Positions 8,934 to 17,013 of a stretch of DNA of 64,000 nucleotides are shown one piece after another; the first letter of the stretch is position 1, and every line of letters begins with the position of its first letter. The translations under genes and the position numbers were made by a program. This stretch comes from Pirellula sp. (GTDB taxonomy: Bacteria > Planctomycetota > Planctomycetia > Pirellulales > Lacipirellulaceae). The notes under the pieces were generated by a model. That model made no database searches, was not told the origin of the DNA, and was given only the letters and a program-made list of their open reading frames with translations. The stretch covers positions 186,001-250,000 of the forward strand of contig PNKX01000001.1 in NCBI GenBank assembly GCA_013822725.1, given 5' to 3'.

Positions 8934-9003
8934 GTCATCCTGAGCGAAGCGAAGGATCTGGCCCTTCCCAGGGTTCTAGATTCTTCGCTCCACTCAGAAT
9001 GAC
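8934..9003. repeat. GTCAT-ended inverted repeat
   Basis: This 70-bp element opens GTCATCCTGAGCGAAGCGAAG and closes with the inverse CTTCGCTCCACTCAGAATGAC. It lies in the tpx-prx spacer. A related half copy is at 9971-10007. The family is recognisable from many bacterial genomes, where it is often mistranslated as coding sequence. Confidence 0.8.
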
Positions 9004-9024
9004 TTTTCGACGGTTCGACGATCG

Positions 9025-9543
9025 CTAAGCCAACGACTTAAGCGCGGCGAGAGCCGGCTCGTAGGCGGGTTCGCTGGCGACCTCGGGGACGTATTCGACG
9101 TAGGCGATCTCGCCGGCGCCATCGAGCACGAAGATGGCCCGCGACAGGATCTTCAGTTCTTCAATCAGCGTGCCGTAGCTGTTGCCGAAGTTGCGATCCT
9201 GGTAATCGCTCGCGGTCCGCATGTTCGTCACGCCCTCATCCTTACAGAAGCGGGCCTGCGCGAACGGCAGATCGAGGCTGACGGTCACGGCGTTGATCTT
9301 GTCGCCGAGGCCGCCGATCGATTCGTTGAATTTCTTCGTCTGGATCGCGCAAACCGGGGTGTCGAGCGACGGGACGACGCTCAATAGCGTCGGCTTCCCT
9401 TTGAGATCGGCGAGCTTGAGTTCCTTCAGGCCCCCTTCGAAGTAATGCAGCGTGAAGTCAGGAGCGGCTTCCCCGGCGCTGAGCGCCTTGCCGGCCAGCG
9501 TCAACGGGTTTCCCTTGAACGTGACGGCGCCTGAGCGACCCAT
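9025..9543 (-). CDS. tpx: Thiol peroxidase Tpx
   Basis: This 172-residue atypical 2-Cys peroxiredoxin has its peroxidatic Cys65 in PSLDTPVCAIQTKKF. The second Cys100, in SLDLPFAQARFC, sits in the helix position that makes the intramolecular disulfide in E. coli Tpx. VTFKGNPLTLAG near the N-terminus is the family opening motif. The length matches E. coli Tpx (168). It reduces peroxides, with thioredoxin as likely donor. It is first in transcription order of a three-gene peroxide cluster on the minus strand. The start is ATG 9543. Confidence 0.96.
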   Translation of the reverse strand: MGRSGAVTFKGNPLTLAGKALSAGEAAPDFTLHYFEGGLKELKLADLKGKPTLLSVVPSLDTPVCAIQTKKFNESIGGLGDKINAVTVSLDLPFAQARFCKDEGVTNMRTASDYQDRNFGNSYGTLIEELKILSRAIFVLDGAGEIAYVEYVPEVASEPAYEPALAALKSLA

Positions 9544-9802
9544 GGCGAGAACCTTTCACCGAGAAGTGCGAGAATGATGACAGTGGCAACATGCGTGCCG
9601 CGCGACCGCGCGGCGTCCCGCTATTGTCGGCTTTTGGCAGGGCATGGCAAGGGTTCGCGGCCTTTGCGCGGCGGTATAGGCAAGAACGATGGCGACTAGA
9701 ATCGGGGCCTATTTTTTCCCGAGAAACGTCGATGCGCGAAAAGTGATGCGCGCGTGGGCAGGTTCGCACAGGCAGTCGAGCAGACTTCCGAAGTATTCCG
9801 TC

Positions 9803-9970
9803 TTCGGGTGCCACTGGCGTGTCGCCAGTGAGAAGTGCCTAGCATGACTCTTAATAAGGCGATCGTGAATTGGGCTCGGCTGGCCTGAGAATACATTTCA
9901 AACCCTCAAGTGGGTGAGACACGGCCGTTCAGGCAGGAAGAGCACTGGCAAGATGCCAGTGGCACCCGAA
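9803..9970. repeat. Inverted pair of GTGCCACTGGC hairpins in a 470-bp gene-free spacer
   Basis: Copy A (9803-9830) reads TTCGGGTGCCACTGGC, a short loop, then GCCAGTG. Copy B (9942-9970) is the same in inverse orientation. Each is itself a hairpin, and together they bracket about 110 bp. The spacer 9544-10013, between tpx and the next minus-strand gene, has no convincing gene; the only other content is the half repeat at 9971-10007. Confidence 0.75.
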
Positions 9971-10007
9971 CAGATCCTTCGCTGAGTTGCGCTGCGCTCA
10001 GAATGAC
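9971..10007. repeat. Half copy of the GTCAT-ended repeat
   Basis: CAGATCCTTCGCTGAG followed by GCGCTCAGAATGAC matches the right half of the 8934-9003 element. It abuts the 3' end of the next minus-strand gene (stop at 10014). Confidence 0.7.
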
Positions 10008-10013
10008 GCGTCG

Positions 10014-10580
10014 CTACCGCCCCAGCGCACGCCGGTAACAGTGGTCGAATAGCAGTTCCCACTCCAATTGCTGGACCCGGCGGCAGAGGGCGTCGTCGCC
10101 GCCGCGAACAGCGGTTTGGCACGCGTCGACCATGGCGTAGGGGTCGAATTTTCCTCCCGGAGCGACGAGCTGCATCCCAGCCGCATCGTCACTGGAAGCG
10201 AGCACCGTAATCTGCGGTCCAAGCTCATCGAGCACCGCATGGTGGCCGACCTGCCGGAACCAATATTTAGCGTTTGAGAAATCGCCTTCGCGGCGATGCA
10301 TCACGCCATGCCAGAAGCTGCCGCTGGACGTTTCGATCTGCTGGCTGATGGCGTGCGACTCGTTCAAGAAGTCGTGCAGCAGCCAGATCCCCGCCAGGCA
10401 GCAGCGGGCCATGTCGAGATCGATGAGATGGGCGTCGCCAAACGCGGTGGCGAGCGTCGCGTGTTGCAGCGACTTACGCAGGGTAGGATCAGGCCGCCCC
10501 GCTCCCAACGAACGACAGCGATCAATGGCCACGAGCGGTTCGAAAACCGGCCCGTACTCCGCAGGCTCAAACGAACTCAT
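10014..10580 (-). CDS. Conserved hypothetical protein
   Basis: This 188-residue protein has no recognised domain, signal peptide or membrane segment. The ATG at 10580 (MSSFEPAEYGPVF) is preferred over an upstream in-frame start at 10661 because a GGGAG Shine-Dalgarno lies at good distance before it. The sequence is rich in His, Trp and Cys in the middle (LLHDFLNESHAISQ, SFWHGVMHRREGDFSNAKYW), a pattern suggesting a small compact enzyme or a planctomycete-specific family. Function is unknown. It lies about 90 bp downstream of the TPR gene. Confidence 0.7.
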   Translation of the reverse strand: MSSFEPAEYGPVFEPLVAIDRCRSLGAGRPDPTLRKSLQHATLATAFGDAHLIDLDMARCCLAGIWLLHDFLNESHAISQQIETSSGSFWHGVMHRREGDFSNAKYWFRQVGHHAVLDELGPQITVLASSDDAAGMQLVAPGGKFDPYAMVDACQTAVRGGDDALCRRVQQLEWELLFDHCYRRALGR

Positions 10581-10670
10581 CAAGGCGTCTCCCGTCAAGC
10601 TGGCCGCATCGCCCGATGGCGACGCTCCCAGTCTGCGAGAGACGCTGACTGCCGTCAACAACTTGGCGGA

Positions 10671-12956
10671 TTATCGACGGCGAACGTTCGCTTCATTGGC
10701 CGACCGTCGGGCCACGCTGGGCTGCTGCGTTTTGCCGTTGGTGCGGTTCGCCTGGCTGCGATTGGCGGGGCGACGGCCTTCGGCCACTTGCGGCGCCGCG
10801 GGTGATTCGGGCTCTGGGGTCGTCAACTCCACCTTGCCCAAGGCCTGAGCCATCGCCGACAAGTTGCCCTGCGCCACCAGCGTGGCGTCGTTCGACAAGA
10901 TCCCTTCGCTAATTCCTTGCTCGATCAGTTCGAGGCCCGACTTGGTCAGATCGTATGCCTTTTCGCGCTGGCCAATCTCCCAATAGGAAACGCCCATGCT
11001 CACCAGCGAGTCGCCATGGTGGCCCGGCGTGGCGAGCGACGTCATCGGCGCCGGTTTGAGCAACGGCTTCGAAGCCTTGTCATACCACTTGCAGGCCGTC
11101 TTGTGGTCGTTGCGATGCACCGCATGGACGGCGCCGATTTGGAAGTGAAGCCGGCCCATCAGGTAGTCGGTGTCGGGATACTCGGATCGAGTCGCTGCGA
11201 GCGGCGTCAACAAGCCTTGGGCTTGCTCGCCATACTTCACCGACAGTTCTGATTCACCGCGGCGATGTTGGATCTCGGCGGCATGGAAGTAGGCCAAGCC
11301 AAGTTGCCAGTTCAGTTCTTCGCGAGCCGTTTCGTCGTTGAGCGTCGGCGTCAGTTCGGTTGCCGCTTGCTCCGCCTCGGCGATCCACAGCTTGGGATCA
11401 ATCGGCGGGCTAAGCCGTCCGCCGGCAAGCAACGCACTTTGGGCCACTTCCAGGCGAACCGAAACGTCCGACTCGCCGGCGGCGATCATCTGCTCCGCAA
11501 TGCCCGAGGCCCGCGTGATCCACTGGCCGACGAACTCTTCTTTCTGCTGCCAGTCGCCGGCCGAGATGCGTTCCGCCACCGCCAAGTGAGCATGGAGCAA
11601 CACTTTGTGAGCGGCCGCCTGCAACATCACGTCGTCTTCGGCCGCGAGCTTGTCAGCCAGTTCGATCGCCTTATTGTGGAGCGAGATGGCCCGCTCTTGA
11701 ACTTCCTTCGAACCGAGCCCCGCGAGTTGGCCCATCTGTTCCAGGGCCGCGGCGCGCACGATTTCGGGCGCCGTTTTGCCTTCGAGTATGGTGCGAGTCT
11801 GTTCCACCGCCTCGTCGTAGCGGGCCAACTTCGTGAGGCATTTGGCCCACTGCAAACGATACTCGTCGTTCGTCGGCTTATTTTTCACGGCCGCAGCCGC
11901 GAGCTTCTCGGCAGCGACAAGTTCGCCAACCGTCAATTTCACTTCCGACAGCCAGAAGCGGCAATCGTCGTTCTGCGAATCAAGTTCCAGCGCCGTTTCG
12001 AGATCGACGATGCGATGAGCGTAATCCTTCTCGGGGCAGCTGTGCGCGCGATCGACGAACGCCTCGGCGCCGGCGGTCTGGATGACGATTTCGCAAACGG
12101 CTTCGATCGGCGTCGGTTCGATTTCGTTTTCGTTTTCGCTCTTGTTTTCGTCGCTCGCCATCGCGCCGAGGTCGGCGCTGTGGTGATAAGTGACGCCTCG
12201 CTCTGGATAAGTCGTCGAGACGAGCGATCCCATGTCGTCGACCATCTTCGAAGGCCGGAACTCGACGAGTCCCAGCTTCGCCGTCAGATCTTCGGCGGCC
12301 ATCGACTCGACCAGTTCAACGCGAATCGAGGCGACTTGCTCGCCAGTGAAGTCGACGACGGTTTGCGGAAAGCCTTTGAGTTCGAACGACAGCGTCGTCG
12401 CGGTCAGGTCCTCGTCGAGCGGGTCGCCCCATTGTTCGAGGAGTTGGGCGCGAGTAGTGACGCCTGGCGTCACGCCGTTGAAGCTCGCGGTTTGCATCGT
12501 CGATGCACTGCTCGCGCCGTCGTCGACAGGCTGTTCAGCGACGTCTGCCGCTTCGTCGGCAGGAAATTCGTCGACCAGGGCCTCATCAGTCGCAATCGTC
12601 GGAGCATCCGCCAGTTCAGGCTCGGCGTCGGCCGGCGGATCGGCCAAATCGGGCTGCGACTGGGCTTCATACTCCGCGGCGTCGGCAATCGGCTCCAACG
12701 GCGGTTCGTCGGTTTGATCGGTGACGAGTTCAAAGTCGGGATCGACTGTCGCCCCCGACTTTCCGGTGACAATGATCGACCGCTCGCCTGGATTGGGAGC
12801 CCGATCGGCCGCCACGGCGAAGGCGATGTCGATCGACTTCGATTCTTCAGCGCAGGCTAACGCGCCGCCGCCCAGCGTGAGGAGGCTGGAAAACGAGAGA
12901 ATGGCCCACCGCCGCGCATAGCGCTGGCGTGGCCTAGCGAAATTCCCCCCTACCAT
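10671..12956 (-). CDS. Exported tetratricopeptide-repeat protein
   Basis: This is a 761-residue protein. The ATG at 12956 is chosen because a GGGAGGA Shine-Dalgarno lies 8 nt upstream; an in-frame ATG at 13010 would add 18 residues. A basic start and hydrophobic run (RRWAILSFSSLLTLGGGALACA) look like a signal peptide, possibly lipoprotein-like at the AC pair. An acidic linker of about 130 residues follows, then a globular part beginning GVTTRAQLLEQWGDP, and from about residue 330 a series of TPR-like helices (AVKNKPTNDEYRLQWAKCL and others). The tail is basic. Its role is probably protein-protein binding outside the cytoplasm; the partner is unknown. Confidence 0.75.
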   Translation of the reverse strand: MVGGNFARPRQRYARRWAILSFSSLLTLGGGALACAEESKSIDIAFAVAADRAPNPGERSIIVTGKSGATVDPDFELVTDQTDEPPLEPIADAAEYEAQSQPDLADPPADAEPELADAPTIATDEALVDEFPADEAADVAEQPVDDGASSASTMQTASFNGVTPGVTTRAQLLEQWGDPLDEDLTATTLSFELKGFPQTVVDFTGEQVASIRVELVESMAAEDLTAKLGLVEFRPSKMVDDMGSLVSTTYPERGVTYHHSADLGAMASDENKSENENEIEPTPIEAVCEIVIQTAGAEAFVDRAHSCPEKDYAHRIVDLETALELDSQNDDCRFWLSEVKLTVGELVAAEKLAAAAVKNKPTNDEYRLQWAKCLTKLARYDEAVEQTRTILEGKTAPEIVRAAALEQMGQLAGLGSKEVQERAISLHNKAIELADKLAAEDDVMLQAAAHKVLLHAHLAVAERISAGDWQQKEEFVGQWITRASGIAEQMIAAGESDVSVRLEVAQSALLAGGRLSPPIDPKLWIAEAEQAATELTPTLNDETAREELNWQLGLAYFHAAEIQHRRGESELSVKYGEQAQGLLTPLAATRSEYPDTDYLMGRLHFQIGAVHAVHRNDHKTACKWYDKASKPLLKPAPMTSLATPGHHGDSLVSMGVSYWEIGQREKAYDLTKSGLELIEQGISEGILSNDATLVAQGNLSAMAQALGKVELTTPEPESPAAPQVAEGRRPANRSQANRTNGKTQQPSVARRSANEANVRRR

Positions 12957-13271
12957 TGCATCATCCTCCCTGCGATTGCGCCGTCTGGCGTCCTGCCCCG
13001 GCCGCTTCAAGATGCGAAATCTTGAATCTCACTGTGTGTCGTTGCGAAACGGCAAGCCGGCCGTTTCATGTCGCTGGCGCCGTGCGTCCAATCTCGCGCG
13101 GCGTCGCGTCTCCATGAGTTCTTATCGGCCTCTACGGTTACTCGCATTGCGGCAAATGTGCTGATTAGTCGCAGAAAACGACAGAGGTAAACCCTTCGCC
13201 GGCAATGCTGGCAACTCAATTCCGCGATCAATAATGCCGCGGCGCGGTGGCAGTTGAGCGGACGCCTCGTG

Positions 13272-13357
13272 CAGCCCCTGGCTCCGCCAGGGGGTCGGTC
13301 ACCACACCGGTAGACGTCGTCCCGCGTGATGCTACCCCCCGGCGGAGCCGAGGGCTG
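13272..13357. repeat. Inverted repeat with 23-bp arms
   Basis: The left arm 13272-13294 (CAGCCCCTGGCTCCGCC...) and right arm 13335-13357 (...GGCGGAGCCGAGGGCTG) are near-perfect inverses around a 40-bp centre. The element lies 20 bp past the stop of the MnmE-like gene. The rest of 12957-13377 has no credible gene and should hold the promoter of the TPR gene; I see no clear -35/-10. Confidence 0.7.
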
Positions 13358-13377
13358 AAAGCACACACGACGCTCTT

Positions 13378-14544
13378 CTATAACTGCGCGAGAGCCTCGC
13401 TCGCATCGACATGTTTACCGACGGCGAGACTGCCAGCGGCGGCCGCCAGCAACTCGATCTGCCGTCGCGTGAACGGCACCGCCTCATCCGTTGGCAGAGT
13501 GGGAACGAGCATCTGCCCCACGCGCGATATCAACTCAGGTAACCCCTCCCGCGTCAGCGCCGAGACGAACCGCACGTTGTCTGACGCCGTTCGCCGGGAG
13601 TCGGGCGCTAAGAGGTCAGCCTTGTTCACCACCACGAGCACTCTCGACGAGTCGGCCGCTTCGCCTGTGGCGTTTAACCACTCACGCTGCGCAGCCTGCA
13701 GCGGGTCGCCAACCAATTCCGAGCCGTCGAGCACCCAGAGCGCCAAGTCAGCTTGAGCCAGCTGGCGGCGAGCGCGGACCACTCCTTCAGCTTCCAGCGC
13801 GTCATCCGTCTCGCGAATTCCCGCCGCGTCGGCCAGTCGCACCGGCCAGCCGTCAATCGCCGTCTCGGCCGTCAGCACGTCGCGGGTCGTTCCTGGCTGG
13901 TCGAACACGATTGCCCGCTGATAGCCGACGAGCGCGTTGATCAGGCTGCTTTTGCCGACGTTCGGGCGACCCGCGATGGCGACCTGCCACGGAGCGGTGA
14001 GATGAAATCCCAGCGGCGCGCTTGCCAGCAACGCATCAAGTTTGCTGCTTGCCGATTCAAGTCGATTCTCCGCGATCTCATCGCGGATGCGATCGACCTC
14101 CCGTCGCAACGCCCCGCCGCGCTGGTTAAGCAGAATCGCCGCCGTCCGCCGCGTCGTGGCGTGGGCCAGCGCCGCGGCGGCCTCCGCTTCAATCGTCGAG
14201 CCGGCCGTCCGATCGAGGCGCTCCCCCCACGACTCGACGGCACACCCAGCCTCGGCGAGCGCGGTTAGAATCCGCTCCGCTGCCGCCACGCCGCCGTGGC
14301 AGTGAATCTCAACGCTGTCATCGGCGCCGCGGAGAACGATCACCTCTTCGCGATGCACGCCGCTAATCCAATGGCCGAACACGATGCGATCCGCTCGCTG
14401 GCCTTGGATGGTCCGTCCGTTCGCGGCGACGAACGACGCATCGATCGCCAGGAATGCCTCGTCACCCTCGGCCGCGACGACGGCGACCGCCCCGCGCCCG
14501 ACCGGCGTCAGCAAGCTAGCTCGCCCTGCACGCGCCGCGCTCAT
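13378..14544 (-). CDS. MnmE/TrmE-like GTPase lacking tRNA-modification motifs
   Basis: This 388-residue protein is shorter than the usual 450. The G domain is intact: GRPNVGKSS (G1), QPGTTRDV (G2), DAAGIRETDD (G3) and NKADL (G4), all MnmE-like. The N-terminal domain keeps EEVIVLR and VEIHCHGG but lacks the loop between them and the family motif PGEFTxRAFLNGKxDL used for formyl-tetrahydrofolate binding. The C-terminus stops at DASEALAQL without the catalytic C-[IV]-G-K tail. Canonical U34 modification is therefore doubtful. The start ATG 14544 overlaps the coaX stop (ATGA), implying translational coupling; frames further upstream belong to coaX. Confidence 0.85.
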   Translation of the reverse strand: MSAARAGRASLLTPVGRGAVAVVAAEGDEAFLAIDASFVAANGRTIQGQRADRIVFGHWISGVHREEVIVLRGADDSVEIHCHGGVAAAERILTALAEAGCAVESWGERLDRTAGSTIEAEAAAALAHATTRRTAAILLNQRGGALRREVDRIRDEIAENRLESASSKLDALLASAPLGFHLTAPWQVAIAGRPNVGKSSLINALVGYQRAIVFDQPGTTRDVLTAETAIDGWPVRLADAAGIRETDDALEAEGVVRARRQLAQADLALWVLDGSELVGDPLQAAQREWLNATGEAADSSRVLVVVNKADLLAPDSRRTASDNVRFVSALTREGLPELISRVGQMLVPTLPTDEAVPFTRRQIELLAAAAGSLAVGKHVDASEALAQL

Positions 14545-15401
14545 GGCGTGACGAGCCGTTCGGCCGCCAAGCGAATTCCGGAGAGCACCAGATGCGGCAG
14601 ATAGCGCGCCGGCTGCTCGCCCAATCCAATGTAGGGAGCCAAGCCTTCCGCTCCGCCGCCGGTGAGGAAAAGCTGCGGTTCGCCCGCGCAACCCAGGGCC
14701 AGTTGCCGCGACAACTCACGAACAGCGCCGATGGCGCCCCAATACGCCCCCGACGCCATCGCGTCGATCGTCGATTTGCCGACTGCTATCGGCGGCGCGG
14801 CCAGCACGCTCGCATCGAGTTGCGGCAGCGACGCCGTTCCCGCGTGCAGGGCCGCCAGCGCCAGCGTCGGCCCCGCCACGATCGCGCCCCCTTCGAAGGC
14901 GCCGTCGACGCCAATGAGATCGACCGTCGTCGCCGTTCCCATGTCGATCGCGATCGCCGCCGAATTCGGTCGGCGAAGTTGGTTCACGGCGAGAGCGCCG
15001 AGCAGCCGATCGATTCCCACCTTTTCCGGCTCGGCGACATTCACCGTCAGCGGCAAATCGGCGGCGCGCAAGCTGAGCAGTTTCTTCCAAGGCCGCAGCT
15101 GCAATCGCGTCAGCAGCTTCTCGGCGATGCCGCGATGAACCGAGGCAACGACGCAGACGATCTCGCCTGTCGGCGGCAGTTCGTTGAAGCAAGCGTCGAT
15201 CGCGGCCGTCCATTCCTCGGCCGAGCGGTCGCGATGCTCAACGCGAAAGATTTCGGCGGGAATCGCGAGCGGCGCGGAAGCGATCGGCAACGACGCCGGC
15301 TTCTCACCCTCGCACGCGCCAGCGGCCGGGAACCAGCCCAGCTTCACGCGGCTGCTGCCTACGTCGATCGCCAGAAGATGTGTTTCGTTCGCCATCGCCA
15401 T
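14541..15401 (-). CDS. coaX: Type III pantothenate kinase CoaX
   Basis: This 286-residue protein catalyses the first step of coenzyme A synthesis, the phosphorylation of pantothenate. Motifs in order are AIDVGSSRVKLGWF (phosphate 1), VGIDRLLGALAVN (pantothenate site), IDMGTATTVDLI (phosphate 2) and FEGGAIVAGPTLAL. The C-terminal FLTGGGAEGL completes the ASKHA fold. ATG 15401 and ATG 15395 are both possible starts. The 3' end overlaps the start of the MnmE-like gene by the ATGA quadruplet. Type III kinases are not feedback-inhibited by CoA and need a monovalent cation in characterised members. Confidence 0.93.
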   Translation of the reverse strand: MAMANETHLLAIDVGSSRVKLGWFPAAGACEGEKPASLPIASAPLAIPAEIFRVEHRDRSAEEWTAAIDACFNELPPTGEIVCVVASVHRGIAEKLLTRLQLRPWKKLLSLRAADLPLTVNVAEPEKVGIDRLLGALAVNQLRRPNSAAIAIDMGTATTVDLIGVDGAFEGGAIVAGPTLALAALHAGTASLPQLDASVLAAPPIAVGKSTIDAMASGAYWGAIGAVRELSRQLALGCAGEPQLFLTGGGAEGLAPYIGLGEQPARYLPHLVLSGIRLAAERLVTP

Positions 15402-15469
15402 GCCTGCGGCCGGCGCCGCGGCCAGCGTCGCGTCGCGACCGCCGCCGTGGCGAGAGATTTCCTGCCAGT

Positions 15470-16534
15470 CTACACGCTCTCGCCTTCGAGAGCGCCGCCG
15501 ACCCGCGGACGAGCCAACTCGGCTTGCCGTTCGCGTTCCGCGGCGCGGGCCTCGCTCAACACGGTGTAGGTTCGCTGCATCAAATGGTTCAGTCCCTCGC
15601 CGGTGACCGAAGAAAAGAGAAAGACCTCGCGGCCCGTCTCCGCGGCCAGCTTTTCCCGGACTTCTTCCGCGCCGGGCAACTCGCCCTTGCTGACGGCAAT
15701 CAACTCGGGACGATCGGCCAGATCGACGTCGTACTGCTGCAACTCCGCGCGGATCGTGCGGTAGTTTTCGATCGGATCGGTCCCATCCATCGGCGACGGT
15801 TCGACGAGGTGAATCAACACCCGCGTCCGCTCGACATGTCGCAGGAACTCATGTCCCAGACCGGCGCCGGCGTGGGCGCCTTCGATCAATCCTGGGATGT
15901 CGGCGATCACCATCGTCCGATCCATGTCGATCTGCACGATGCCGAGGTTGGGAATCTTCGTCGTGAACGGGTAGTCGGCGATCTCCGGGCGAGCGCGCGA
16001 GACGCGACTGAGCAGGGTGCTTTTGCCGGCGTTCGGTTTACCCAGCAGGCCGACGTCGGCGATCACTTTCAGTTCAAAGGTGATGCGGCGCTTCTCACCG
16101 ATCCCGCCGGCGGTGTGTTCGCGCGGCGCCTGGTTGGTGGCCGACTTGAAGCGGGTATTCCCCCTGCCGCCGGCGCCGCCGCGCGCGGCGTAGACCTGCG
16201 CTCCCGGCTCGGAGAGGTCCTTCAGCACGAACTCCCCTTCGGCGTCGATCAGGACCGTCCCGGGCGGGACGCGGATGATCAGGTCCTCGGCCGCCCGGCC
16301 ATGGCACTTCGAACCTTGCCCATTGGCGCCTGGCTTGGCGCGCCAATGCTTGCGGTGCACGAGTTCAGCCAAGCTGTCGACGCCCGGCTCGGCAATGACG
16401 ATGACGCTGCCGCCGTCGCCGCCGTCGCCGCCGTCGGGCCCGCCGCGCGGGACATACTTCTCCCGGCGAAAGCTCATGCAGCCATCGCCGCCGCGGCCCG
16501 CTTCAACATCGACAGTGACGCGATCAACAAACAT
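15470..16534 (-). CDS. obg: Ribosome-assembly GTPase Obg/CgtA
   Basis: This 354-residue GTPase acts in 50S subunit maturation. The N-terminal Obg domain is glycine-rich (VDVEAGRGGDGCMSFRREKY, residues 5-24). The G domain has GLLGKPNAGKSTLL, a PFTTKIPNLGIV switch I and DIPGLIEGAHAGAGLGHEFL. There is no extra C-terminal OCT domain. MFVDRVTVDV at ATG 16534 is the family start; the ATG at 16552 would lie inside a terminator T-run. rpmA lies upstream in the same direction, the common rpmA-obg order, but an intrinsic terminator sits between them. Confidence 0.95.
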   Translation of the reverse strand: MFVDRVTVDVEAGRGGDGCMSFRREKYVPRGGPDGGDGGDGGSVIVIAEPGVDSLAELVHRKHWRAKPGANGQGSKCHGRAAEDLIIRVPPGTVLIDAEGEFVLKDLSEPGAQVYAARGGAGGRGNTRFKSATNQAPREHTAGGIGEKRRITFELKVIADVGLLGKPNAGKSTLLSRVSRARPEIADYPFTTKIPNLGIVQIDMDRTMVIADIPGLIEGAHAGAGLGHEFLRHVERTRVLIHLVEPSPMDGTDPIENYRTIRAELQQYDVDLADRPELIAVSKGELPGAEEVREKLAAETGREVFLFSSVTGEGLNHLMQRTYTVLSEARAAERERQAELARPRVGGALEGESV

Positions 16535-16550
16535 GACTACCAAGCCGATC

Positions 16551-16586
16551 AAAAAAAACAGGGATGCACCAACCGGCGCATCCCTG
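16551..16586 (-). terminator. Intrinsic terminator after rpmA, directly before obg
   Basis: On the minus strand a 9-bp stem (CAGGGATGC with GCATCCCTG, 10-nt loop, 16559-16586) is followed by eight T residues (16558-16551). The obg ATG is only 17 nt further, with no room for a separate promoter downstream of the terminator. Confidence 0.85.
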
Positions 16587-16631
16587 GCGATATCTCTTCG
16601 AAACCGACGCCGTCGAAAACGACAACGACGT

Positions 16632-16889
16632 CTAGTTGTCCGACGGTTCCGGCACGATGTTCACGCGGCGACCTTCTTGGTCGAACTTCACGCGACCTTC
16701 GGTCAGCGCGAACAGGGTGAAATCCTTCCCCTGGCCGACGTTCTTGCCGGGGTGAAACTTGGTGCCGAGCTGGCGAACAATGATGCTGCCCGCCGTCACC
16801 AACTGACCGCCGAAACGCTTGACGCCGCGACGTTGACCATTCGAATCGCGACCGTTGCGGCTCGAACCTTGACCCTTCTTATGTGCCAT
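16632..16889 (-). CDS. rpmA: 50S ribosomal protein bL27
   Basis: This 85-residue protein reaches the peptidyl-transferase centre. It starts [20 protein letters not shown], the usual mature form with no cleavable N-terminal extension, and contains [20 protein letters not shown] and [20 protein letters not shown]. In most bacteria rplU (bL21) is directly upstream; here the upstream gene is an exported hypothetical protein, so rplU lies elsewhere. Confidence 0.97.
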   Translation of the reverse strand: MAHKKGQGSSRNGRDSNGQRRGVKRFGGQLVTAGSIIVRQLGTKFHPGKNVGQGKDFTLFALTEGRVKFDQEGRRVNIVPEPSDN

Positions 16890-17013
16890 TGCAGTAACCT
16901 AAACTGTAGACGTTTGACTGGAAGACCGTTGGAAAAACGACTCCGCGGCGAGGCGACTTGCCTCAAGCCGGCAGATAGCTTGCCAACAATCCGCAATTCC
17001 GAGTCCGGCGATT

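Noticed and set aside
8459-9028. Plus-strand frame running through the peroxiredoxin spacer
   Set aside because: It is antisense to the peroxiredoxin and its end is translated GTCAT-ended repeat DNA.
13007-13366. 119-codon minus-strand frame upstream of the TPR gene
   Set aside because: It spans an inverted repeat, has no Shine-Dalgarno and a Cys/Arg-rich composition unlike the neighbours.
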